Assembly (NCBI GenBank): GCA_013816595.1
Contig: JACDEB010000002.1
Span: forward strand, 1-64,000
DNA length: 64,000 bases
Reading direction: 5' to 3'
Source: Sphingomonas sp.
GTDB taxonomy: Bacteria > Pseudomonadota > Alphaproteobacteria > Sphingomonadales > Sphingomonadaceae
Positions 53,479 to 62,400 of this stretch are shown here, piece after piece; the stretch's first letter is position 1; each line of letters begins with the position of its first letter. A program made the position numbers and the translations under genes. The notes under the pieces are model-generated. The model was not told the DNA's origin. It made no database searches and was given only the letters and a program-made list of their open reading frames with translations.

Positions 53479-54486
53479 CTAAGCGGCGGCTTTCGAGCGC
53501 CGCTGGCGCGGCTTGGAGGATAGGAATTCAAGCAATGCGACCTCGCTCGACGATAGCCGCTTCCTGGCCCGCGGACGATCCATTCCGTCCAGCGGGTCGC
53601 GCGCGCTGGCAGCGATCGCCTCGACCAGACCGGGGTGGACATAGGCCTTGCGGCTGACGGCAACGGTATTGCCGAGCGCCTCTGCCACCGGTTCTATCAT
53701 TGTCTTGACCGTGATCCGGGCGTCATCTCTTTTCTTGAGCAATTCGTCGAGCGCGATGACGCTGGCGCCCCAGGTGCGGAAATGCTTGGCGGTGAAGTCG
53801 CCGCCGGTCTTTTCCTTGATGTAGGCATTGACGTCGCTCGAGGAGACCGGCCGCGGTTCTCCATCGCCGTCGATATATTGAAACAGCATCTGGCCCGGCA
53901 ATTCCTGGCAGCGACTGATGACCCGCTTCAAATGCCCGTCGGTCAGCGATAGTTCGTGGGTGACGCCGTGCTTGCCGGTGAAGCGCATCACCAGCTTGCT
54001 TCCCCGCCGCCGCAAGTGACGCGTTCGAAGCGTGGTCGCTCCGAAGCTTTTGTTCGACTGGGCATATTGCTCACTACCGACCCGGATATGCTCGGTGTCG
54101 AGCAAGCGGATGATTGCGGCGAGCACGGTATCGCGCTCGATCTTGCGCCGCTTGAGGTCCTGTTCGACGTGGCGGCGGAGCTTGGGCAGGACCTTGCCGA
54201 ATTCCTTGAGCCCGTCGAATTTGGAAGCGGACCTCTTGGCGGTGAAATCGGGGTGGTAGCGATATTGCTTACGCCCGCGAGCATCGATCCCGGTCGCCTG
54301 CATATGACCCTCGGGGCCGGTGCAGAACCAGGCGTCGGTGTATGCCGGGGGAAGGCCGATGGCATTGAGCCGGTCGATTTCGTCGCGGTCGGTGATCCGT
54401 TTGCCCGCGGGGTCGAAATAGGCCCAGGCCTTGCCCTTGCGCTCGCGGGTGATCCCCTGTTCGCTGTCACTGCTGTGTCGCATCAC
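53479..54486 (-). CDS. DNA topoisomerase IB
   Basis: This 335-residue protein has the eukaryote-like type IB topoisomerase catalytic set. ARGRKQYRYHPDF, then RHLRRRGSKLVMRFTGKHGV, KHFRTWGAS and SRKAYVHPGLVEAI (nucleophile Tyr about residue 288) are present. It is the short bacterial form found in many alphaproteobacteria. It relaxes supercoils without ATP. The ATG at 54483 is an alternative. It has no tie to neighbours. Confidence 0.92.
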   Translation of the reverse strand: MMRHSSDSEQGITRERKGKAWAYFDPAGKRITDRDEIDRLNAIGLPPAYTDAWFCTGPEGHMQATGIDARGRKQYRYHPDFTAKRSASKFDGLKEFGKVLPKLRRHVEQDLKRRKIERDTVLAAIIRLLDTEHIRVGSEQYAQSNKSFGATTLRTRHLRRRGSKLVMRFTGKHGVTHELSLTDGHLKRVISRCQELPGQMLFQYIDGDGEPRPVSSSDVNAYIKEKTGGDFTAKHFRTWGASVIALDELLKKRDDARITVKTMIEPVAEALGNTVAVSRKAYVHPGLVEAIAASARDPLDGMDRPRARKRLSSSEVALLEFLSSKPRQRRSKAAA

Positions 54487-54568
54487 AATCTCTTCGCTTT
54501 GGGAACCATCGGTCAGATAAGAGACTTTGGTCCCGCAAGTTCCCTAACCGAGACAAAGGACCGTATTC

Positions 54569-55111
54569 GTGCCGTCAATCCGCGATTCTAGAATCCTCAT
54601 CGTCGCCACCGACCGGTTCGAAGAATCGGAACTGTTCGGACCGCTGGAAATCCTCGCCGGCAAGGGCGCACAGGCCAAGCTCGCGTCGCTCTCGCTCAAT
54701 CCCATCCAGGCGACGGTGCACGACGATCCGGGCAAGGTGATCCGGCCCGATCTACTGATCGCCGATGCCAAAGTTGAGGATTTTGATGCGCTGATCTTGC
54801 CCGGCGGAGTCGGCAATCCCGACACATTGCGCACCGACAAAGCGACGATCGCACTGATCCGGGCGTTCGCCGAGGCAGGAAAGCCGATCGGTGCCATCTG
54901 TCACGGACCGTGGCTGCTGGTCGAAGCCGGCCTGCTGCGCGGTCAACGGGCGACTAGCTGGCCCTCGATCCACACCGACCTCAGAAACGCCGGAGCGGTG
55001 GTGGTCAATGAGGCGGCTGTGACCTCCGGAAATATCGTCACCAGCCGAAATCCCGACGACTTTCCCGCCTTCACCGAAGCGCTGATTAAATGCGTCGAAG
55101 CGCAGGCCTAA
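54569..55111 (+). CDS. DJ-1/PfpI family protein
   Basis: This 180-residue protein has the PfpI fold: ILIVATDRFEESELFGPLEIL, ALILPGGVGNPDTLR and AICHGPWLLVEAG (nucleophile Cys about residue 113, His next to it). It could be a protease, glyoxalase or chaperone of the PfpI/YhbO group. The start is GTG 54569. It is divergent from the topoisomerase gene. Confidence 0.9.
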   Translation: MPSIRDSRILIVATDRFEESELFGPLEILAGKGAQAKLASLSLNPIQATVHDDPGKVIRPDLLIADAKVEDFDALILPGGVGNPDTLRTDKATIALIRAFAEAGKPIGAICHGPWLLVEAGLLRGQRATSWPSIHTDLRNAGAVVVNEAAVTSGNIVTSRNPDDFPAFTEALIKCVEAQA

Positions 55112-55145
55112 CCTTCCGGCAAGGTTTTGCTGATAATCGGGAGGC

Positions 55146-55624
55146 ATGAGACAGAAGCGCAAAGCCCGGGCTGAAACCTTCATCGAGGCGGTCGCCGCCG
55201 CGGCCCTGGCTGCGGCACTCGGCTATTCGGTGACGTCGCTGATGGGCGGCATTTATTATTTGCCGCTGGTGCCGGGAATGGCGGTTGCTGCAATTGCGTT
55301 CACCGCAACTCGGACCGCGCTTGGAAAGATCGGTTCGATCGCGGCTCGCGCGAAGCGGCCGAGAAGGAGTTTCCGGCGCTGTCGTTCGCGGATTTTGCAG
55401 ATGTCGGAGATCCGGTCGGTTCGCTGCCGGTGTCCTGTTCGGCCGGGGATGAAGGACCGCCGCTGCTCGACGATGCGCTCGGCCTTCCAAGTTCCGATTC
55501 GCGGATCGTCCAGATGTTCGGCCCGCCGCGGCCCGGCGCTGGCGCGATCTTCGCAAGTGCCGAACACGACGATTCGGCGGCGATGTTCGAATCGCTCGAG
55601 GAGCTTCGCCGGAGCCTGCGCTGA
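55146..55624 (+). pseudogene. small membrane-anchored hypothetical protein with a frameshift
   Basis: The first frame gives MRQKRKARAETFIEAVAAAALAAALGYSV and a second hydrophobic stretch (GIYYLPLVPGMAVAAIAFTATRTAL) up to IGSIAARA. After the repeat CGCGCG at 55347-55352 a second frame continues EAAEKEFPALSFADFADVG and ends at TGA 55624 with ESLEELRRSLR. Two extra bases or one missing base would join them into a protein of about 158 residues with two membrane helices. A longer run in frame 1 to 55982 lacks plausible sequence and overlaps a better gene. The function is unknown. Confidence 0.5.
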
Positions 55625-55957
55625 TTACTCCTCAATGGTCAGCGCTTCGATCCTGACTTCGATCGCGCCGTCGGCCTCGGTAACCGGAGTACCGGCGATT
55701 TCGATGTCGGCGACGATTAAGCCCGGAATCGCGAATTCGGCATCGGCCAGGCCATCGCATAGCGACTGTGCGGCAAAAGCTGCATCGGGACCGGCAAGGC
55801 GAATTCCGATCTCGTGCCGTTCACCGCTCAGGGTTAGCGACTGCCAGTCGATCGACTGGATCGAGGTCAGCAATGCCTGGTCGCGCGGAACGTTCGATCT
55901 AACCACCAGCGCCCGATACAGCGCCGCCGCGGCTGGTGACATCGGAACCCGCATCAT
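55625..55957 (-). CDS. hypothetical protein
   Basis: This 110-residue protein has the sequence regions SPAAAALYRALVVRSNVPRDQALLTSIQSIDWQSLTLSGERHEIGIRLAGPDA and GLADAEFAIPGLIVADIEIAGTPV. It is without signal peptide or membrane helix. It overlaps the next gene upstream (55954-56172) by four bases (ATGA), which suggests a two-gene operon divergent from the S24 regulator gene. No function is known. Confidence 0.68.
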   Translation of the reverse strand: MMRVPMSPAAAALYRALVVRSNVPRDQALLTSIQSIDWQSLTLSGERHEIGIRLAGPDAAFAAQSLCDGLADAEFAIPGLIVADIEIAGTPVTEADGAIEVRIEALTIEE

Positions 55958-56172
55958 TGGGTCGATTCCAGATATGCGATGACCCGGGCGACTGTCACCG
56001 GACGGGGATCGCGGCCATTGCGCAGATCGAATACGAACCGCGGATCGCCGAGTGCGTCTCGTCCAAATCGGGTTGGTGCTACATCACTATGGCGCAGAAA
56101 TTTCTCGACCTCTCTCAACAGATACACATTAACTTCCTTGGTCTTGCGACTCGGCTGCCCATTTATTCCCAA
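55954..56172 (-). CDS. hypothetical protein next to the LexA-like regulator
   Basis: This 72-residue protein contains VYLLREVEKFLRHSDVAPTRFGRDALGDPRFVFDLRNGRDPRP, a pattern of a small DNA-associated helix protein; the block RFGRDALGDPRFVFDLRNGR looks like a conserved sphingomonad segment. It is divergent from the XRE/S24 gene with a gap of 47 bases and is probably controlled by that regulator. The start at 56172 lies after GGGA. Confidence 0.65.
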   Translation of the reverse strand: MGINGQPSRKTKEVNVYLLREVEKFLRHSDVAPTRFGRDALGDPRFVFDLRNGRDPRPVTVARVIAYLESTQ

Positions 56173-56189
56173 CGCAATTCCTACTTGTC

Positions 56190-56203
56190 TAGGCGTTTAC
56201 CTA
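56190..56203. promoter_or_regulatory. candidate operator between the divergent genes
   Basis: TAGG-N6-CCTA is a small inverted repeat in the 47-base gap between the hypothetical gene and the XRE/S24 gene. It is a plausible binding site for the S24-type repressor, but the arms are short. Confidence 0.3.
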
Positions 56204-56219
56204 TAACTATGACGAAACC

Positions 56220-56867
56220 ATGCTGAATAACCCTCAAAAACTGATCGAGCAGCTATGTCTTCAGCGGGGCGAGGATTTCGCTGGACTGTCGCGGATGCTC
56301 GGCCGCAATCCGGCCTATATCCAGCAGTTCGTCCGGCGCGGCGTTCCCCGACGTTTGAAGGAGGAGGAACGGCGCAAACTGGCGCGCTATTTCGGGATCT
56401 CCGAAGCGCTCCTCGGGGGACCGCCGGACGATGCCAAGAAGCTTGGCGGACTGCTCAGTGTGCACCGCCATCCGGTGCGTGTTTCGGCCGGTCCGGGGAC
56501 GGTCGTGTTTGAAGAACTTGGTAAACCCTATTTCGCGTTCGACGAGCGCTGGCTGAAGGCGCTGACCGCGACTCCGGCAACACAATTGTCGATTGTCCGG
56601 GTCGAAGGAGATTCGATGGCGCCGACGCTCAATGCCGGCGACGATATCCTGGTCGATCTGGGCGACTGCATGGAGCGTCTCCGCGACGGCATCTATGTAC
56701 TTCGGACCGACGATCGCGTGGTCGTCAAACGCCTCGCGCTCAACCCGATCGGCAAACGGCTGACCGTCCAATCCGACAATCCGGCTTATTCCGACTGGCC
56801 CGATTGCGGACTGGATGAAATAAACTGCATCGGTCGGGTGATCTGGTCGGGACGGCGTTTGGTCTAG
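56220..56867 (+). CDS. XRE-type regulator with an S24/LexA-like peptidase domain
   Basis: This 215-residue protein has a helix-turn-helix (residues 10-60, GLSRMLGRNPAYIQQFVRRGVPRRLKEEERRKLARYFG) and a C-terminal S24 domain with Ser in RVEGDSMAPTLNAGDD (about 128) and Lys in DDRVVVKRLALN. It therefore resembles phage CI/LexA repressors that cleave themselves. The target is probably the divergent two-gene operon. No phage genes are nearby. Confidence 0.9.
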   Translation: MLNNPQKLIEQLCLQRGEDFAGLSRMLGRNPAYIQQFVRRGVPRRLKEEERRKLARYFGISEALLGGPPDDAKKLGGLLSVHRHPVRVSAGPGTVVFEELGKPYFAFDERWLKALTATPATQLSIVRVEGDSMAPTLNAGDDILVDLGDCMERLRDGIYVLRTDDRVVVKRLALNPIGKRLTVQSDNPAYSDWPDCGLDEINCIGRVIWSGRRLV

Positions 56868-57037
56868 CTTCGGCGGCGGCGGTCAATCAGCCACAAGGCA
56901 GTCGCAAGGGCCGCGCCGAGCGCGGTTCCAACGGTCACTCCAAGCACCGGATTGCCAATTGCCAGTCCGATGATGAAGCCGACCAGGATGAACAGCGTAA
57001 GGAAGCAGCCGCCAGCAATTGGGTTGGGTTGGGTCAT
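56864..57037 (-). CDS. small membrane protein (57 residues)
   Basis: The 57-residue frame reads MTQPNPIAGGCFLTLFILVG, then FIIGLAIGNPVLGVTVGTALGAALATALWLIDRRRRS. It has two glycine-rich membrane helices joined by a GNP turn and a positively charged cytoplasmic end. Its TAG overlaps the XRE/S24 stop codon (56865-56867) by two bases. It has a good codon pattern. It is missed by length-limited gene finders. Confidence 0.6.
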   Translation of the reverse strand: MTQPNPIAGGCFLTLFILVGFIIGLAIGNPVLGVTVGTALGAALATALWLIDRRRRS

Positions 57038-57156
57038 GGCCGCCCACTGCCAGACGCGGCCGAACGAAGCCAGTGGGTTCGCAGCGACATGGTCAACAAG
57101 TCGTTGACCGGATTTGTCCGCAGTGTGGAAACGGGGCCGGGACTATAGGCCTGGCG

Positions 57157-57366
57157 ATGGAGACGCCGTTCATTCATGGCCGCTCGGCCCTGGCCGATGC
57201 CGCCGACCTGCTCGAGCGGTATGGCGACGATGCCGGGCTGGAAGCGGCGGTTCGCGCCGAGCAGAGCCGCGACGCCGGCAATGTCGTGCGCTTCTGCCAC
57301 TGGCGCCAGATCGAGCGCGTGGTCGCGACGCTCGGCTGCGACGAAGTGCTCGGTACGATCCACTAA
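57157..57366 (+). CDS. small conserved hypothetical protein
   Basis: This 69-residue protein starts METPFIHGRSALADAADLLERYGDDAGLEAAVRAEQSRDAGNVVRFCHWRQIERV. It looks helical and soluble. Similar short proteins occur in sphingomonads, where they are unannotated. The start at 57157 fits the compact N-terminus; the longer in-frame extension does not. The role is unknown. Confidence 0.6.
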   Translation: METPFIHGRSALADAADLLERYGDDAGLEAAVRAEQSRDAGNVVRFCHWRQIERVVATLGCDEVLGTIH

Positions 57367-57445
57367 TTCCTTGATTCCAAGGCATATCGGTCCAGCGGAC
57401 AGGATTGCCACCCCGGCTCATTGATACTGGCGCTGTTCAGGTGGC

Positions 57446-59476
57446 GTGGCTAGGCTGGGCGACGTGAACATTGGGCGGGGATTGAAGAGCAGGGCGGCGC
57501 GGCTGCTATGCGCGGCGGCGATTGGCTTGGCATGGGGATCCGCCAGCCTGGCTCAGCAGTCCGCGCCTTTGCCCGGCAACGATCCGATTGCCGATCCAGC
57601 CGAACTCGACCCGTCTGCACCACTCGACCCGCTACCCGATCTTGGCGTCGACTGGCCCGATGTCACTACGCCCGATCAGGGCGAAGCCGCGGCTCCAGTC
57701 GCTTCCAATGCGCAAACCAAGGTCGAGGATTCGATCGGCGAACGGCGCTACACCTTCACCGTCGAAGGCCTGGCCGGGATTGGCGACAGCGAGGAATTGC
57801 TGGCGTCTTTTCGCAAGCAGTCCGCGCTCGAGGCAGGACGCAAGAAACCCGGCAACGTCGCCCAGATCAGCCGCCGCTCGCAGGGCGATGCCGACCTCCT
57901 CGCTGAAATCCTCCGCAGCCAGGGCTATTATGATGCAATGGTCGATCCCCGGATCGAAGGCTCGGGTGACGCGCTCCGGGTGGTCCTGGCCGCGGAAGCC
58001 GGCGAGCAATATCATTTCACCTCGGTCGAGCTTCCCGGTCTCGACGCCGCAGGGCCGGAGGACGCGCCCAAATTGCGCGCGGCGTTCGCGATCAAGCCCG
58101 GCGACCCGGTCATCGCCCAAGAGGTCATTACCGGGGGCGCCGAGCTCAAGCGCAAGCTGGGCGAAGAAGGCTTCGCCGGGGCCATTATTGGCGATCAGGA
58201 CATCGTCATCAATCATCAGACCCGGCTCGCCACCCTGGTGCTGCCGGTCGATCCGGGTCCGGTCGCGCAGTTTGGCGCCATCACCGTCAGCGGAACGCCG
58301 CCGTTCAGCGCCCGCCATGTCGGTCTGATCGCTCGGTTCAAGGCCGGCGACCAATATCGCCGCTCGCGGATCGACGATTTGCGCCGGGCACTGATCGCAA
58401 CCGGGCTGGTGTCCAACGCCACCGTTTCGACCGTTCCCGTCGATGGCGGAAAGATAGTCGATGTTCTAGTCAAGCTGGAACCTGCGCCGTCGCACACCAT
58501 CGCTGGCGAATTGGGGTACGGCACTGGCCAGGGGGTCAGGGTCGAAGGCAGCTGGACCGACCGCAATTTCTTCAATCCGGAAGGGGCGCTGACCGTTCGC
58601 GGAGTGCTTGGGACCTCGGAGCAATTGGCCGCCGTTCAGCTTCGCCGGAGCAATTTTCTGCAGCGCGATCAGACCCTCAATCTCCAGCTCCTGGCGAGCC
58701 ATCAGAAATTCGATGCCTATGAGGCGAAAACTGCCAAGATCGGCGGCAATATCGAGCGCCAGAGCAATTTCATCTGGCACAAGAAATGGACCTGGAATGT
58801 CGGCGCCGAAGTGCTCGCGACCGACGAGCGCGGCGCCTTCAACACCTCGGGGATCAAGGACACACGAACCTTTCTGATCGCGGCGCTGCCCTCCGGCATC
58901 GGCTATGACGGCAGCGACAGCCTGCTCGATCCGACCCGCGGCTTTCGGCTCAGCGGCTGGCTCAGTCCGGAAATCTCGGCCCATGGCGCGCAATTCACTT
59001 ATGCCCGCGCCCAATTCGATACCAGCGCCTATCGCCCGGTGTCCGACCGGGTCGTGGTCGCCGGCCGGGTCCGGCTTGGCACGATCATCGGTGCCGGGGT
59101 TTACGACATCGCGCCGTCGCGCCGATTCTATTCCGGCGGCGGCGGGTCGGTGCGCGGCTATGGCTATCAGCGGCTTGGTCCAAAGGATGTCGATGGCGAT
59201 CCCACGGGCGGTCGCGGCCTCGCCGAATTCTCGCTCGAAGCCCGCATCCGCCTCCAACGCTTCGGCGGAAATTTCGGAATTGTGCCGTTCATCGACGCTG
59301 GATCGCTCAGCACCGCAACCCTGCCGCGGATCAAGGACCTGCGTTACGCCGTCGGCCTCGGCCTGCGCTATTATTCGAGCTTTGGGCCGATCCGCATCGA
59401 TGTCGGCGTCCCGCTCAACCGCGAAAAGGGCGACGGCCCGGTCGCGGTTTCGGTCTCGCTCGGCCAGGCGTTCTAG
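57446..59476 (+). CDS. tamA: outer-membrane translocation module TamA (BamA family)
   Basis: This 676-residue protein has a signal peptide (LLCAAAIGLAWGSASLAQ), POTRA-like domains (about residues 100-330, such as ILRSQGYYDAMVDPRIEG and PGPVAQFGAITVSGTPPF), and a C-terminal 16-strand barrel. The barrel has GGGGSVRGYGYQRLGPKD (the RGY motif) and ends in GQAF. It inserts autotransporters or lipids with TamB. The start is GTG 57446 (or GTG 57464). The TamB gene follows by 3 bases. Confidence 0.93.
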   Translation: MARLGDVNIGRGLKSRAARLLCAAAIGLAWGSASLAQQSAPLPGNDPIADPAELDPSAPLDPLPDLGVDWPDVTTPDQGEAAAPVASNAQTKVEDSIGERRYTFTVEGLAGIGDSEELLASFRKQSALEAGRKKPGNVAQISRRSQGDADLLAEILRSQGYYDAMVDPRIEGSGDALRVVLAAEAGEQYHFTSVELPGLDAAGPEDAPKLRAAFAIKPGDPVIAQEVITGGAELKRKLGEEGFAGAIIGDQDIVINHQTRLATLVLPVDPGPVAQFGAITVSGTPPFSARHVGLIARFKAGDQYRRSRIDDLRRALIATGLVSNATVSTVPVDGGKIVDVLVKLEPAPSHTIAGELGYGTGQGVRVEGSWTDRNFFNPEGALTVRGVLGTSEQLAAVQLRRSNFLQRDQTLNLQLLASHQKFDAYEAKTAKIGGNIERQSNFIWHKKWTWNVGAEVLATDERGAFNTSGIKDTRTFLIAALPSGIGYDGSDSLLDPTRGFRLSGWLSPEISAHGAQFTYARAQFDTSAYRPVSDRVVVAGRVRLGTIIGAGVYDIAPSRRFYSGGGGSVRGYGYQRLGPKDVDGDPTGGRGLAEFSLEARIRLQRFGGNFGIVPFIDAGSLSTATLPRIKDLRYAVGLGLRYYSSFGPIRIDVGVPLNREKGDGPVAVSVSLGQAF

Positions 59477-59479
59477 GCG

Positions 59480-62400
59480 ATGGCCGAAACCACCATCGTC
59501 GAGCCGCGCAGTCAGCCCCAGCGGATCGTGGTCAGGCGGGATTGGCCGCGGCGCCTGCTCAATGAACTGCTGGCATTGTTCATCGCCTTGCTCGTCATCC
59601 TCGCGGCAGCCCTGGTCCTGCTCGATACGGCTCCGGGCCATCGCTTCATCGTCGACCGGATCGCGGGAATCGAAACCAGGTCCGGCCTCAAAATCCGCAT
59701 CGGCCGGATCGACGGGTCGGTGTTCGGCAAGTCGGAACTTCGCAACGTCGCCATTTCCGATCAGCAAGGCGTGTTCCTGACCGCACCGAGCCTGGTCCTG
59801 GACTGGTCTCCGGCGGCGTGGCTGACCAACAGTTTGTCGATCGACAGCCTGACCGCTGCGCGGGTCACTCTGGTTCGTGCGCCGCACCTCAAACCGAGCA
59901 TCAAAAAGGGGCCGATCCTCCCCAATTTCGACATTCATATCGGAGAGCTCAGGATCGACCGGCTGGATATCGGCTCGGCGGTCGCTGGGATCGCGCGCAG
60001 CGGCCGGGTTCAAGGCAGCGCCGACATTCATTCGGGCCGGGCGCTGGTTGAACTCTATGCCTTCATTAACAATGGCGGCGACCGGGTTCACTTCAAACTC
60101 GACGCCGAGCCGGACCGCGACCGCTTCGACATCGATGCCCGGGTGCGGTCTCCGGGTGACGGAGTGCTGCCCGCGATCGTCGGCACCAAGCGCTCGATCG
60201 ACCTCGACATCTCCGGTGTCGGCAGTTGGAGCCGGTGGCGCGGGCGCGGCGCTCTTGATCTTGCCGGACGGCCGGCGGCGCGCCTGGCGCTGGGCGTGGA
60301 TGGCGGCCGCTACCGGCTCGCTGGCCAGTGGGCGCCGGCGCAATTCCTCAAAGGTCGCCTCCATCGGCTGACAACGCCGATCGTCACCATCCGCGGCGAT
60401 GCGACGCTGGTCGAGCGCGTGCTCGACGGCCAATTGTCCGCCGCGACCCCGGAGATCCGCGTCGTTACTCGCGGCGCGCTCGATCTCGGCGCCAACGAAT
60501 TTCGCAAGGTGCGCCTCGGCATCGACCTGCTCAAGCCCGGGGCACTGTTCACCAATATGAGCGGTCGGAACGTGCGCCTGGTGGCGACTTTGGACGGGGC
60601 GTTCGACAGCGCCGATTATTCATACCGGCTGACCTCTAGAGGCGTGAAGTTCGACAATAATGGGTTCGTCGATTTGCGCGCCGAAGGTCGGGGGCGGATG
60701 TCGCCGTGGCCGATGCGGGTTCCGATCCGGCTCAGCGCCAAGGCAATCACCGGCATCGGCGATGTCGCCGGATCGATCCTCGCCAACCCCAGGATCGAGG
60801 GCTGGCTCAACGTCACTCCCAAGCTTGTGCGGGGCGATAATCTCAAACTGACCAGCGCGCGCATCAACGGCAAGATTTCGCTGTTGATCGATCTCGTCAC
60901 CGGGCGCTTCGAAGTGACACTGTCGGGCGCGCTTAACCGCTATTTCATCCCCGGCCTGGGGATCGTCGATGTCATTACTGACCTCAAGGTCGTGCCCGGC
61001 CCCAATGGCAAGGGCAGCCATGTCGTTGGAACCGCCAAGGCCTGGGTCCGGCGGCTCGACAACAGCTTCTTCCGCGACCTCACCGGCGGCCCGCCCAGCC
61101 TGACGACCAACCTGGAGCGGGGCAATGATGGGATCGTGCATTTCACCAATTTGCAGATCTATTCGCCCAAGCTTCGTTTGTCGGGCTCCGGTCAGCGTTT
61201 CCGCGACGGCACCTTCCACATCGTAGCGAGTGGGCGGCAGTCGAAATATGGTCCGCTCAAGCTGGTTCTCGACGGGCATATCGAGCGTCCACGGATCGAT
61301 CTCCTGCTCGACCGGCCCAATGATTCTTTGGGTATACGTGCGATGCACTTGCTGCTCGTCCCCAATGCTTTTGGGTTTGATTATCGCGCCAGCGGCGGCT
61401 CCAAGCTTGGACCGTTCACCAGCAACGGCCAGATCCTTCTGCCGCACAACCAGCCGACGGTGATTGCGATTGCTGCGCTCGATGCTGGCGGTGCCCATGC
61501 CAGCGGCCGGCTGCGCTCCGATCCCGGTGGCTTTACCGGCCAGCTCAACCTTACCGGGAGCAGCCTTGCGGGCACGCTCGGCTTCGCGCCGGTCAATGGA
61601 GCGCAGCGGATCGACGCCCATCTCACCGCCAACGGCGCCAGCTTCCCCTTGTTCGCGGTGCGCAGCGGCCGGGTCGATGGATCGATCATCCTCGACGACA
61701 ATCACACCACGGTTGACGGAGTGGTCGACGCGCGCGGTGTGGAGATCAGCGGATTAAGCCTCGCCCGCCTCACCGCCAATGCCAAATTGGTCGATGGCTC
61801 GGGCCAGGTCCGTGCCGCCTTCGCCGGCCGCCGCGGCGCTGCTTTTTCGTTCACCACACTGGCCAATGTCACCCCGGATTCGGTGCGCCTGAGCGGCAGC
61901 GGCCGGATCGAGCGCACCCCATTGGTGCTCAAGCAGGTAGCCGTTCTGACGCGCTCGGGCGACGGCTGGGAACTGGCGCCGACCGCGCTGACCTTCGCCA
62001 GCGGCTCGGCCACCGTCTCGGGGCAAAGCGGATCGCATCCCGAAGTCCACGCCAATGTCGCTGCAATGCCGCTCGAGGTGCTCGACCTGTTCTGGCCCAA
62101 TCTCGACCTCAGCGGTTCCGCCACCGGACGGCTCGATTATGCGTGGAAGGGCAATCGCAACGGCAAGCTCGACCTCAAGGTGCGCGGTCTCAGCCGCTCG
62201 GGTCTGGTGCTTGCGTCAAAGCCGATCGATGTCGGCATCGCCGCGGTGGTCAGCGACAATGCTGCGGCGATGCGCGCGGTGGCTGCAAGCGACGGCAAGG
62301 TGGTCGGCCGGGCGCAAGCGCGCTTTTCGCCAATGACGGGCGGCCCGCTGGTGGCTGCTCTGATGAACGCGCCGATGTTCGCCCAGCTTCGCTATACCGG

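Noticed and set aside
55146-55982. A 278-codon plus frame as one gene
   Set aside because: After residue about 72 it turns into Arg/Ser/Cys-rich sequence and overlaps a better minus-strand gene; the frameshifted reading ending at 55624 fits better.
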